Source: Jacaranda mimosifolia
Lineage: Eukaryota > Streptophyta > Magnoliopsida > Lamiales > Bignoniaceae
DNA: 64,000 nt
Direction: 5' to 3'
Assembly: GCA_018894105.1 (NCBI GenBank)
Contig: CM032128.1
Coordinates: 28,729,299-28,793,298, forward strand
Numbering within the stretch: the stretch's first letter is position 1; every line of letters starts with the position of its first letter. Below are positions 12,930-46,638 of the stretch, piece after piece. A model generated the notes under the pieces. That model was not told where the DNA came from and searched no databases. It saw nothing but the letters and a program-made list of their open reading frames with translations. Both the position numbers and the translations under genes were made by a program.

Positions 12930-13235
12930 AATTTTGGCATGTTGGATGTATGTGTTAAAATTTTTATAGAATAAAATAAATAAATTTTTTATATGATATT
13001 AATATTTTAATATATTTATATAAAAAAATTTAAATAATAATGACAAAAATATGATAAAATTATAATTATGGGTTATAAAATGGTAGATTATAAATGATAG
13101 TTATTACATAAGTTATAATTATGAGAATTTTTTTTTTTAAAAAAAATGAAGGCATTGTAAATACATCACTCAAAAATACACGAAAAAGGGATAGGTGGTT
13201 TGTTAATAGTATAGATAATAAATATTTATTTATTT
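12930..13235. repeat. Interspersed repeat, copy A
   Basis: AT-rich repeat running from GTTAAAATTTTTATAG to TTAATAGTATAGATAAT. A nested second copy lies at 13267-14363 and an inverted third at about 45849-46030. They share ATTATGAGAATT and ATAGTTATT segments and the TATTAATAGTRTAGAYA terminus. No coding capacity and no clear target duplication were seen. I do not know the family; a SINE, MITE or Helitron remnant are all possible. Confidence 0.55.
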
Positions 13236-13266
13236 TTTCATTTTCACTAACAAACAGGTCTATTAA

Positions 13267-14363
13267 ATCGAACTAGTGGTTGATGTACACTCAATGTGTG
13301 TGCAACTATTAATAAAAATAATAATAAAATAATATAAATAAGATATAACTAGTTGCAGAAAAATTGAAAAGGAAAAAAATTACAAATAAATGAAAATATG
13401 TATAACATTCATCAATTATTGTGAAACTAATTAGTAGTAGTGGGATAAGTTTGGGGTGGTAGTTATTCTATAATTATGAAAATAAAAAATAAGAATGAGG
13501 GTGATGAGGGTAAAAATGGTATATAACTGGATAGGGATAGAATTTGGGAGTGTCGACCTCTCTGGTCAAGCGGCTGGTAAGTGAGTTGAGTCCTGTAATC
13601 ACGAGCAAACGTCAAGCTAGCCGAGGTGCCCCCAGCTATGGCACTCCAACGCTCAAGTCAGTATGAGAACGAACAGATAAGATGAGCAACAGAGTGAAGG
13701 CTTTTTAGTATAGAATGGTATACATTTAGTAAGCCTGGAAATGGGGTATTTATAGCCTTCCCCAAGTGAGGGATTTGTCTGAATGCCCTTAGCATGTAGA
13801 AAGAGCTCTTGTCCTTGCATGAGGGGCTTTAGGTCATCTCCAATTCTTGTATTATTCCAGGTGGCTTCATCTCCAGGTTTCATGGGCAGAATAGTACACT
13901 GGAGGAGCGCCCCCTGCCTGGCGCGGCAGTATGGGCGGTATTGGGGCGGCACACACCATTAATACAAAGGCATACCACCTATCAGGGCATTTAATGCAAC
14001 AGATAAGGGATCCTGCAATGTGTCAACCTCACTGGTCGATGTTGGAGCCAACCTCAAGGTGGGGTTGACAACCGGTGGAAGAGGTAGGCGAACATTATGG
14101 TCGAATGAGCCGAGCATCTGACTTAAGCCTGCAGCCTAGTCGAATGACATCAGTGTTGCTTAGTGCGTCGTCGAAAAAGAGGTGTGAGAGGTCGACCAAG
14201 GTCAACAACGTGATTGGGCCCCGATGATGAAATGGGCTTGATGCTACACTATTGGGTCTGTAGTATTTGGGCTGGGCCTATTGGGTCATCCCATATCAGA
14301 GGGCATTTTAAGAAAGTACTTAAAAACACACAAAAAATTGAGTAGATCCTTTATTAATAGTGT
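13267..14363. repeat. Interspersed repeat, copy split by a solo LTR
   Basis: The repeat begins near ACTAGTGGTTGATGTACAC, is interrupted at 13502 by an LTR, and resumes at 14299 to end at TTATTAATAGTGTAGATAAT. With the LTR and one copy of the 5-bp duplication removed, the order of motifs matches copy A (12930-13235): GTAGTTATT, ATAATTATGA, then GGCATTTT, then the shared terminus. The repeat was therefore in place before the LTR element inserted. Confidence 0.6.
13502..14298 (-). mobile_element. Solo LTR of a gypsy element related to the one at 48-59 kb
   Basis: Read on the minus strand it starts TGATATGGGATGACCCAA and ends ACCCTCATCA. The LTRs of the 48175-59159 element have the same terminal bases (TGATATGGGATAGCCC ... 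TCATCA). GAGGG lies directly outside both ends (13497-13501 and 14299-14303), a perfect 5-bp target duplication. Internal stretches such as TACAGGACTC also match the full element. No internal gag-pol sequence is present, so this is a solo LTR left by LTR-LTR recombination. The internal sequence differs a lot from the full-length element, so it is a related subfamily or an old copy. Confidence 0.88.
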
Positions 14364-17300
14364 AGATAATACCTCTAATTTTTAGACATGGTTCCTTCTA
14401 GTTTTCAAGAGTCAAAAGGTCCAAAATAAAAGTTAATGTGAGTTTTCAAGGTAACAAAAAATTTAAAAAAATAAAATAAATTGTTATCATTTAGAGTGAG
14501 AAAAATATTTGTTATACTATATTGACATTTTGAATTTTAATAAAAAAAAATAAAGAGAAAAAAATCACGGGATAAAGTATCATGCATTATTATTTAAAAT
14601 AAAATAATTTTTTTTAATATCTTACTTATTAGAAATCATGAATCAAACTTATCACAAGACTAATGTGTTTCTCATTGAAATATGACGACCAAGTTATTTA
14701 CCGTCATTATGTTTTTTCAAGATATAATCTTCCATTTCAAAGTTTTTATTGTTCACATAAAATAATTTAATATTTAACATGTATGGAGGAAATTAAATTC
14801 ATTATATCCAATTTATTTGATTTGAAAGGTCTCAAAAGAGAGAGAGAAAAAAAAATAAACTTATTAATTTCTTAACGTAGCTCAAAGATAATTTAATCTA
14901 AAAATCATAAAACCTTAACGATATTAGTGTAAAAGATAGTTGCGGGATTTTTCAAGTGAAAAGTTGGTAATAGATTTTTTAATTACAAAGTACATTTTTA
15001 AGTTTTTCCCTAATTTTTGGGTGAATTTAACTTTATCCCGGGTCCCCTCCCCCTCCCCAACGAACTAGATGCATATATCACTTTGACATATGAAACTATG
15101 AAAATATAACACTTTACCCCCATTAACTAAGAAAATATAATTTATTTTTCAATTTTACCTCCCCTTTGCAAAATATCTGAGGAAATATTGAAATCTTAAA
15201 ATTGTTGTTGATAATTAATGATATAAAATTTATTTAAACTAGACCAACTATAAATTATCGTAATTGAATTTGATACTTAGATTATTACTTAGAGAATCAT
15301 CATATATAATCATTTCACAATTAATAATGATAAAACTGATACAAATGAAAACTCATTTTAAAAATAAAAAATAGCATTAAAAATTCGAATTTTTTAACCC
15401 CTAAAGTAATGATGAAAGTATATAGTAGATTACCTATTCATTTGACTTTCTAGCATTAGATGCACAATGATCCTAATACATAGTGTTCCTAGTTTGTATA
15501 GATTTATAGTTTTAATAAACGGTCTTATAATTATCAATTTGATATTTTGATCACTCTAACTCCCTTTATGAGGAGCCACTCGATCTCTTGAAATTACAAT
15601 ATTATTTTATCGAGTTCTTAAAAGAATTATCTCTTTCTAAAGTATTTTTCTAATTACCACGCTAGTCTCAACTTAAGGTGAATTTTTCATTTTCTTAAAG
15701 CTCTTTTGAGCTTTCTTTGAGAAAAAAAATTAATTTGTTATAATTCATAACAAAGTTAATATATTAAATAAAAATAATTGTTTTAGCATAAAAGTCATCT
15801 GTGTTATTTTTATTATTGATGTAGTTTGATTAATTTGTATTATTGAGTCCGAATACAATGCTATAGTTTTAATATTTTAATTTAATATTTTCTCAAGTAT
15901 TCTGAAAGAAAAGGGATAAAATTGAGAAATAAATTATACTCTTCTGATTGGAGGGATAAAATATCTATCTTCATAACTTAAGGGGGCAAAGTATTACTTC
16001 TATATGGTTTTGGGGAAAGTGAACTTCAGCTTAATTGTTTGTAGGAGTAATCATATTCATGGGTTGGTATCAGTTAGTATGTTTATTAGTAACAAGGTCT
16101 ACCTCCACGAGATCATAATGCCTAAATCTCTTCAAGGTGTGTTTCTCGATATAAAGGGCCAAACTTCAATCTTAAATCAAAATTTAATATATTAGAAATT
16201 TTCCAATCAAGGATCTTGAGAAGATGTACATAGTAAACGCACAATAATTAAGCCTACTTTTATAGAAATTGTTTCGCCAAACGTGTCTCACATGTGAGTA
16301 AGGAAAAATAATTTATAAATTATCTCAAAATTATTGACTTATTTGACGAAGAATAAGTTAAGAATATACAGATAATTTATAAGTTATTTTACATTCTCAA
16401 ATATCGAGATGTTTTTTTATAAAGATAACTAATTGTATATCATATTTGTCAGTAGAATAGGATCTTATGAAATTTAAATTTTAGTATCTAAATATAAATT
16501 TAAGTAATATCAAAATAACTAATGGTAGCGTAACTAAGTGCATACGTACTTTTAAATTGAATTACAAGGGCGACAAAAGCATTGGTATTAGAATGCTATT
16601 AACCATATATATAATAATTTTGTATTCAACAAGTAATTTTAACAAAATTAAAAGAATGTTATTTTTGTAATATTTAATACGAGCATATAAAAAGAATTTA
16701 TTATGTAGGAAAGTGTGACAAATTGAACAACTTTTGAAGTTTTTATTTGACCTAATTTAGTACCTTCCAAGTGCCAATAGGTCTAGTTTGACTTTATTGA
16801 AAGTCTTAAAGGAGAGTTGCAAAAGTAAAGGCACATTTGGTCATGTTTTGCCAATATAAAATTATTTTGGCAAAATATAATCAAATATATATCTATTTTG
16901 GCTATAAAATATTACAATAAATCTTCTTAAAGTACCCTTTTCTATCATTCTTTATCCCAAAAATCCTAATTTTTTTCACACACACATATTATATATATAT
17001 ATATTTATATTTTATTACTCAATTCTATTTTTATTGAAAATGTCCATATAAAAAATATTGATTTGACTGCTACAATAAAAAATATTCCCTTTTAAAACAT
17101 AAATAAACACACCAAACTCCCAAAAATATTTTCTACTTATTTTCCCGAAACATTACAAAAAAAATCATCACATTCCCTACTACCACTTTCACATTTTCCA
17201 ACCTCACTTCCAAAATTCATTTTCCCAAAATATATATCAAAATCATTCCCAAAATTAAAACAACCAAACATTCCCAAAATTTTCATGCATTTTTATAATA

Positions 17301-17928
17301 ATGCCTTCAATTGAGAGTTAATTTATCTCACATCATTAACTAAAGTTAGAGGGCAGTTCTGCAAAAAATATCAATTATAAGTAATACGGTATTAATTTAA
17401 TCAAACATTTCAAAAGAAAAATGAAAACAATAAATATAAACTAGACTGAGCATAATTTTCTTCTGTTTATAAGTTTTTAAAAGTCAAAAATACGGTATGT
17501 CTTATGTTTGAAATAAATAATTGATATAGTAAATTCGCCAAAGATATGCAAAATTTGCAAGCTTCAAGCAGATACGACTCCAAGATTAGGAATAATTAAA
17601 GAATAATTTTTTACATTCCAGACAAATACAGAAATTAAATAAGTTATTATATATCCAATTTTGGTTAAGATTTTTACCTTCAATTATGCTTTGACAATCT
17701 TAGGCACAATGCCCAACTTAGAAACATTTGCTTGCTTTTGACCTATCTAACTGTCCATTCCTGTTGGCCCAATTCAACTTTACGTGATTGCCAAACTTTG
17801 GAGAATTCCCTTTTGAATTCCATCCAAACTCCAAACTTCGTTAAAAGGGCACTTACTATACATCATGATTTAGAAGTCAAAATATTCATTCCAATTCCAC
17901 TCACTAATCATATGAATTCTTTTCTTCC
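14364..17928. other. AT-rich intergenic DNA upstream of chlorophyllase
   Basis: No coding sequence is recognised. From about 16810 to 17300 the sequence has the look of a small nonautonomous transposon: GGCACATTTGGTCATG near the left and, inverted, GGGAATGTTTGGTTG near the right. I could not find a matching target duplication. Confidence 0.5.
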
Positions 17929-17936
17929 TATATATA
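17929..17936 (+). promoter_or_regulatory. TATA box of the chlorophyllase gene
   Basis: TATATATA lies 80 bp before the chosen ATG at 18009. With a usual 25-35 bp spacing, transcription would start near 17960-17970. That leaves a short leader which still contains the upstream in-frame ATG at 17988. Confidence 0.55.
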
Positions 17937-18008
17937 CACACACACTTATGCAAAAAGGCCAGAAGCAGAGCTGTAGCCTCATCCCTCATGCACAAAATAA
18001 CAGAGAAA

Positions 18009-19034
18009 ATGGCACTGCAAGAAAATGAAACTTCTTTTGCTAAAATCTCAGCATTCGAACCTGGAAATATGGGACTGAAAACCATCGAAGTGAAAAAATC
18101 AGATGCTTCTTCACCTCCAGCCGAGCTGTTTATATTGGCACCTGAAGCACAAGGCAGTTATCCTGTCATCCTTTTCTGCCATGGTTACTGCACTGGAAAC
18201 AGCTGGTACTCCCAGCTCCTGCAGCATATATCTTCCCATGGATATATAGTTGTTTCCCCTCAGGTTGGTAGTCCTATCTATCTCTATATATCATCTCACA
18301 CACACACACTACAAGAGATTAAATCTTTAGATGAATTTGTAATAAATGGGCTCAATCTGTATTTGTAGTTTTATCAGTGCCTACTGATATCCCTGAAAGA
18401 TGAAATCAAGACAGCTGCAAAAGTCACAAACTGGCTACCAACAGGCCTAACAGAGTGCCTCCCAGAAAATGTGAAACCAGATTTATCCAGACTTGCTCTT
18501 ATGGGCCACAGCAGAGGTGGGAAGATAGCATTTGCCCTTGCATTAGGCCATGCTCCAATTTCCCTCAAATTCAAAGCAGTGCTGGGACTGGATCCTGTCT
18601 CAGGGCCGAGTCCACCGGTTTGGGTGGAACCCAACATACTTTCCTATGTGCCACACTCTTTCCATCTCTCAATCCCTATTGGGATTATAGGCACTGGCTT
18701 GAGTAATCAAACTAAGGGTATTATCCCACCACTTGCTCCTGATGGCTTCAATCACTCGGAATTCTTTAACGAGAGCAAACCACCATGTTGCTATTTTCTT
18801 GCAAAGGATTATGGCCACTGCGATGTGTTGAATGATTCGAAGGTGGGTTTGGCGAGGTTGGTGTGTAAGAGTGGAAAAGGCTCTAAAGAAAAGATGAGGA
18901 GGGGTGTTGGAGGGATTGTGGTGGCATTTCTCAAGGCTCATTTGGGAGGCGAATGTGAAGATCTTGAAAGCATTGTGGCTGCACCAACTATTGCTCCTAT
19001 AACTCTTGATCCAGTTATTTACATCAAAGAATGA
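18009..19034 (+). CDS. CLH: Chlorophyllase
   Basis: Chlorophyllase hydrolyses the phytol ester of chlorophyll to give chlorophyllide. Two exons, 18009-18263 and 18369-19034, are joined across a 105-bp intron (CAG|GTTGG to TTTGTAG|TTT) to give 306 residues. The protein has the alpha/beta-hydrolase lipase motif GHSRGG with nucleophile Ser133, an acid in LGLDP (Asp160) and a histidine in DYGHCD (His235). The order and spacing match the Ser-Asp-His triad reported for plant chlorophyllases. VILFCHGY (about residue 55) is the usual strand-loop before the oxyanion hole. The start at 18009 was chosen for its strong context (A at -3, G at +4). The in-frame ATG at 17988 would add MHKITEK but has a weak context. 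No clear plastid transit peptide is visible, as in several characterised CLH proteins. The frame is intact. CLH1 and CLH2 type cannot be told apart here. Confidence 0.95.
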
Positions 19035-19367
19035 AAAAGTGTTTTGATTTTATATTGATTCTTCCATTATTTGTAGCTTGAAATTTGTCTTTTTCATGTA
19101 ACTTAGTGTCAATGATTTCAAGGATAAAGGAAGAAGAGGATTAAGTACCTTCTTTTATTCTATTTTTGGATGTTTGTTGAAAAAGATGTTTTCCTCACTC
19201 CAATTGGTACTACTTTATACTTTCTTTTTTCTTTTTTCCTTTTCATCACTAAAATCCAATGTCTAAAAAATTTAAGGTATTATGATCTTTGATTGTGGAG
19301 GCAAAGAATCATCCAAATGTGTTGCAACATATGGTGATTTCATGAGCGCTCATGAAATTTTACATAT
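19035..19367. other. 3' flank of chlorophyllase
   Basis: T-rich and A-rich sequence follows the TGA and should include the 3' UTR and poly(A) site. No other gene is visible before the tandem repeat starts at 19368. Confidence 0.5.
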
Positions 19368-20340
19368 AGTGGCACTAATTTAATGATATTTTGTGATAGA
19401 ATGACACGAAGAAATAATATAGTGAGAGTCGATAAAGAATGCCACTATAATTTAATATTTAGTGGCATTTGATTATTAAATGACAAACAAAATAGTGACA
19501 TTTGATTGAAAATGCCGAGATAAATGTATTTTAAAGACATTTAATTATTGCCACTAGTTTTTCTTAGAAAAATGCTACTAACATTTAGTTATGGTGCCAT
19601 TTGGAAAAAAAAATGTCACAACGTATTTAGTGGCACTAATTAAGTGGCATTTTATAGCGTAATGACACACAAAAATAATATAGTCATAGTCGAAACAAAT
19701 GCCATTATAATAAAATATTTAGTGGCATTTGATTACAAATATCAACAAAAATATAATTTGGAGACATTTAATTAGTGCCATTAATTTTTCTTACAAAATG
19801 CCACTCATATTTATTTATGGTCTCATCTAGGAAACATGCCACAAAATATTTAGTGGCACTAAATTAGTGACATTCTATAGCTTAATGACACACAAGAGTA
19901 ATATGGTGATAATTGTAGAAAAGAAGTCACTATAATACAACATTTAGTGACGTGATTACTAAGTGACATTTGATTGAAAATGCCAACATAAATGTATTTG
20001 CAAGGCATTTAGTAGTACCACTAGTTATTTCCTAAAATTGTCTTTAATATTTATTTACGGTGCCGACATTGTAAAAGATGCCGCAAACTATTTAGTAGCA
20101 CTAATTAAACGTCATTTTACAATATAGTAACACCTTAAAATAACATAGTAATAGTAATAAAAAAAAATACCACTATAATTTAAACTTAATGGCATTTAAT
20201 TAATAAATGTTAAATAAATTTAATGTCTTAAAAAAACGAATATAACTATATGTTAAAGGAATTTAACTAGTATCAATATATTTTTTTTAAAATGAATACC
20301 TCACATAATTTAGTTATGGCTTGACATGAAATAAATATTT
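19368..20340. repeat. Four degenerate tandem units of ~225-260 bp
   Basis: Units begin with AGTGGCACTAATT-like sequence at 19368, 19629, 19852 and 20094 (AGTAGCACTAATT in the last). Each continues through a TAATGACACACAARAATAATATAGT-like stretch, CACTATAAT, TTTAGTGGCATTTGATT, then GCCACTAGTTTTTC and ends near CACAAAATATTT. TTTAGTGGCA and its complement TGCCACTA recur many times in both orientations. The fourth unit is the most decayed. Repeated short motifs like these occur in subterminal regions of CACTA transposons, but no CACTA-type end was found, so origin is open. Confidence 0.75.
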
Positions 20341-21088
20341 CAAACTTAGATAAAGTATAGGTATACTAATAATTGTAAAATTTATAAATTTATATCTTAT
20401 CATAATGTATTGATTAAATTAACTACTTGATATACTTTTAATGTATCAACTAAATTAACCATATTTTTGAAAAGTATCAAAATTTAAGTTTTTGCCCATT
20501 TTCTCTCTACACATTATGTTTTTTTTTTATGAATATTTTCTATCTCTAGACTTTTTTCATTCAACTTTACCAGGGTCAGTCTACTATCTATAAGCTTGAC
20601 CACAAAGATCAAACCTTTGTAATTTACTTTATCCCATATGATCTTAGAAGCCAAAACTGGTAAATAAAAATGCTGCACACTGATTCATAACATAACTCCA
20701 AGATCCACCCCTCCATTGGCCCCCAGGACAGCCAACGCACACAACATTGTCTACTAATTTTAATTATGAAAGTTCATAAATAGTTACTGGTTAGTATATC
20801 AACGACTATCATTGTTCCATAAGATAAAACGCTAGGATAAGTAAAGATGCAGTAGACTGGATCATGATATACTGAGCAAGTCAGTAAAGAATTTAGGTGA
20901 AAACCAACAACAACAATTATGAGCTCACCTAAACTGGTATCTTCTCACTTCTCACATCTCATCCCATACCCCAAAACTATACCCACTATTATCAAATTGT
21001 TCTCTAGTATAAATGAATATAAATAAATGCAAATAACCAATACAAAATTTTGCAGAAGTTAGAAAGAATTATCAAGAACACCAAGCCA
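20341..21088. other. Intergenic DNA between tandem repeat and CcmE copy
   Basis: AT-rich without a recognisable gene. The part near 21088 would hold the 3' UTR of the minus-strand CcmE copy if it is transcribed. Confidence 0.45.
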
Positions 21089-21957
21089 TTACACCCTCGC
21101 CGCCCCAGCATTACCATTACCATTACCACCAGCACTAGCACTGACTAATGCTTCCTCCCTCTTCTTCTCCTCCTCCTCCTTTTCAATCAACTTCTTATTC
21201 TTCTCGAGCGCAGTTGCTACCTCAGCAGGCATATACTTTTCATCATGCTTCGCCAAAACCTCCGTAGCCGCGAAATAACACTCCAAACTCCTGGCCTTTT
21301 CGGTAACCGCCAATTTACTACTATTCCTCAAAACGGCCTCCTCCTTCTTCTTAACTTCCTCGTCAACAGGTTTAACAAACCCCTCCACCACCTCGGAATG
21401 CCCCTCGCGAAAGAGATCTGGCAAACTTCCCTCGTATTTGACTAAAATATCCGTGATCAGATCGGTGATCACGACCTGGATTTCCGGGGATGAAGGAATC
21501 TGGGCGACGCTGTTTTCGAGGACGAGCCCGCTTAGGCGGAACTTGGATTTTGTAGGGTTAGAGTTGTACTTCTGGAGGGCGTCGGTGGGGGTGATTTAGA
21601 AGACTAGTTGATCTTGGAATTGGTTGAGAAAGATGATAATGAAGCCGGCAATGCAGCTGAAGGTTAGGGCTTAAGTCCACAGGCGGCGGGTTTGTAGCTG
21701 CCGAGCGCGGGCACCGATGTCGGGCTTGTTGAGGCGGGTCGGACGGATTGACCGGATCGATAAGAAGCGGAGGCTGAAAGGGAGGAGTTGGGGATTTCTG
21801 AAAATGGGGAACTGATGAGAATAGAAGAACGGAGCTACTACGGGGGAGATTTGGAGGTGAATATAGCGGCGCTGGCGGTGGAGAAATGGTGGCGGAGAAG
21901 GGGGTGTGAGTGGCGCAGGAGTTGACGGAGGAAGCGCGACGAGAATCCGGAGGCCAT
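21089..21957 (-). pseudogene. CCME: CcmE cytochrome c maturation haem chaperone, broken copy
   Basis: The predicted sequence resembles plant mitochondrial CcmE, which carries haem through a covalent histidine bond to apocytochrome c. Recognisable parts in order: an Arg/Ser-rich presequence from ATG 21957 (MASGFSSRFLRQLLRH), then DIGARARQLQTRRLWT, a membrane segment (ALTFSCIAGFIIIFLNQF), the beta-barrel core (FRLSGLVLENSVA, ITDLITDILVKYEGSLPDLF, REGHSEVVEGF) and the haem-binding signature LAKHDEKYMP. The frame of the core carries TAA at 21671-21673, just after RRLWT, and TAA at 21596-21598, just after QLVF. At both places the family has tyrosine. The presequence starting at 21957 is one frame off the core and hits TAG at 21838-21840, so a frameshift is also likely. 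The core frame alone is open upstream to an ATG at 22048, but that N-terminus does not look like a transit peptide. Everything 3' of 21596 is uninterrupted. There is no intron in the copy. A pseudogene is most likely; an assembly error is the main alternative. Confidence 0.82.
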
Positions 21958-22052
21958 TGGAGGGAATATTCGTTGGGGAAATAGAAAGCCGTGGGAAATT
22001 CGGTAGAGGGTTTATTCTTTGTGACTTCCCACTTTTGAACAAGTGCACTCAA

Positions 22053-22659
22053 CAGTCAACATAATAAAATTTCGAAAATTTCAAATTAAGAACATATATT
22101 TTCCTTTTTCTTTTTTTTTTTTCTTTCTCCACATGCACAATTAGGGTTTAAATCTCAAATTTCACATATAATATCAATCTTAAATCTCACATAGAATGCT
22201 GACATTAGACCAAGCGATGACTCGGCTTAAATTTACTTTATTTCACATAGTAATAATCAATAATTTAATATCTATCGAGAAAATTAATGACACTTCTCCC
22301 ACTTAAAAAAAATAAGAGTAAATTACTTAAATTTCAAACAGAGAATCTATTTCACAATATAATGATCAATAAATCGATATCGATCAAGAAAATTAATACG
22401 CATTCCTCCCTCTTTAAAAATTGACAGGAAACTACAATCATACAATTTTTCATCATGCACATATATATAATATTATAATATTACCCAAAAGTAAATGATC
22501 AAGCTCAATCATTGAAGATGTGCGTTTATACCAATATCAAATAATTAACTTTACAATTATACGCTTTAATAACTAGAGCTGCTGTCAGTTCAAACATTCT
22601 AGGATACTCAAAATACTAGATAGCCATGCGTTTAATTTTGATCTTCCAGTTGTTTCAGA
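22053..22659. other. Intergenic DNA between CcmE copy and SYD 3' end
   Basis: Mostly AT-rich. ATATATATAATATTATAATATT lies at 22460-22481. The region bordering 22660 should include the 3' UTR of the SPLAYED homologue. No gene was seen. Confidence 0.45.
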
Positions 22660-44608
<21,949 letters not shown>

Positions 44609-44612
44609 GTCG

Positions 44613-45720
44613 CCTGATGCACAATGTAAGCCCATAAGAAGAACAACAACCCAAAACGAAAAATTAATATTATTATTAGTATTATTCTAATTATTAATAA
44701 AGTTCAGTGCTTGGATTCATTTAGAATCAAATAGAACCTGCCCCTGTGACATGAAAAAGAATCACTTAGATATATAACATTTTCAGGTTCAGTTGCCATG
44801 GAAATTAAGAGGATACAAGAAAGTGGGGGGGAACTATTGGAAATTTTTTCTCATTTCTGAACACTCTTTGTGCCATAATTATTTCATTCCTTTCTCTTCT
44901 ATGACATAGCATTTATCCATTCAAAAAGAAAAAGGAACATAAGAAAGAGAAAACTAAGAAACTCTTTAATGCACTGTCTTTCGTCTTTTCTATGAAAAGG
45001 AAAATTTTACAGCTTGGAGGCCAGCTTCAATTTAGTTGAAGAGGATCAGACACGACATTTATTGCATCAGTAAAATCATGAAGAATCCAAATCTCAATTC
45101 ATAGACATGATTAGTTTCCAAAAGGCAAGTAACACCACAATATCACTTCTACCTCATTGTACAACAGGTGAGCACCAATTTGCTACATACAGAACACAAA
45201 AAAAAAATTATTTAAGTATCCCCAAGATGAAATGAGGGCTATTTGTTCTGAGTAACCAATAGCAAGCTGTTCCACTAAAGAAAAACTTAAAAGCACCACT
45301 TCCTTTTACAAAAAACATGAATTTCCATCCACCACAGATGTGCTCTCTACACATATATAGAACAAGAGTAACCAGCGCGGTACTATGATCCATCGTTTAA
45401 ATACCATAATTTAGGGTCTTTTCTTCAAAAGGTTTACATAATTGTTTTGAATTTTGATCCATCCATAAAACTAATGCTTAACAAAATCAGAGTTAATAAT
45501 ACAAAATTAGGGTTTCGCAGTTTACCTGGTCGAGGCTCGAAGGATAAATTAAAACCTGAAATGCAGAACTACATGAATAAATGTGCTGTTTTCTTGGTAT
45601 GTTTCTCTCGCTTCTGGGTGTTGAACTGAGAAGAAATGAGCCCTAACAGCTGCACTAGTTTCTCTCTATCCTCTGCGTTTCTTGAATCCTATTTGATAGA
45701 TCGTTTATCAGGGCAAACAC
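44613..45720 (-). promoter_or_regulatory. Noncoding first exon and 5' region of SYD
   Basis: A good donor CGACCAG|GTAAACTG lies at 45525-45526 on the minus strand and can pair with the acceptor GCATCAG|GCGAC just before the start codon. This gives a 5' UTR intron of about 0.9 kb. The 5' UTR exon would run from 45526 to roughly 45.7 kb. A TATA box was not identified. Confidence 0.55.
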
Positions 45721-45848
45721 GCTGACGAAAGTGGCTTTGTCAAGTCCGAAGTCGCTTCTTATATTAAATTGACAACTTTCAACAGTAGAGAATCTGAGGA
45801 AAGAAATTGGAGAGTATAAAAAAAATATTATCTTTTATCTTTTGTCTA

Positions 45849-46030
45849 TACTATTAATAAGTACTTTTTAATGTGCTTTCAACTTCACTTTTTTTTGTAG
45901 AATTCTCATAATCAGAATTTACATGAACTAATATTTATAATTCACATGTTCTATGCCTACAATTATTTTTTTTATTACTGTTTTATTTTTATTTATACAA
46001 AAATTTAAACAAATTTATTAAGATTATTTT
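45849..46030. repeat. Interspersed repeat, inverted third copy
   Basis: Read on the minus strand it contains AATTATAAATATTAGTT, TGATTATGAGAATT and the terminal TTATTAATAGTATAGACA, in the same order as copy A at 12930-13235. Confidence 0.5.
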
Positions 46031-46587
46031 TAAAAAATAAATAAATACTTTTATTTGTCACACACTATAAAAAGGTTTACCATATCTATGTGTTAAATTG
46101 CTAATTCAGGAGAACATAATATCCCTTTTGAGAAAGGGATTTAGTTAAAAGGGGTCCTTTTTTATTTATACAAATTCACACATACCAAGAATTTGTTAGG
46201 ATTTAATTCTAAATTTCACATGTATTCAATAAATTGGGTTAAAGGGTTAAGGACTGTTCATTTCTAAAAAATGTGGTTGGTTTTAATATTTTAAAAGAAT
46301 TATTGTTATGTGATATTATTATTTTAATATAAAATTGAGAATTCGTGGATCCTATTACTGTTTTTTTATGTTTTATTAGTAAAATTGTTTTGAATGAATA
46401 ATTATTATTTAATTTTAATGTGAATATCAATATTTTTTATGTCATATATATTAATATGTGCGAATATAAAGAGAAAAATATTACTTAATTATTAGTAAGT
46501 TTTAATTACTGTTAAATTAGTAGAACATCACTTTTTAATATCGATAATGTGATTTATAATTTGTCAAAAGTGGTATTGTAGGTCTCA

Positions 46588-46592
<5 letters not shown>

Positions 46593-46637
<45 letters not shown>

Positions 46638-46638
46638 C
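46593..46638. repeat. Compound (CA)n(TA)n microsatellite
   Basis: About 15 CA units are followed directly by TA units. Confidence 0.9.

Noticed and set aside
18300..18320. CACTACAAGAGA-like sequence in the chlorophyllase intron as a CACTA transposon end
   Set aside because: The intron is only 105 bp and there is no partner end or target duplication; the match is too short to mean anything.
21558..22052. 164-codon minus-strand frame as a separate Pro/Ser-rich protein
   Set aside because: It is an out-of-frame reading of the CcmE presequence and core; the CcmE frame explains the conservation.
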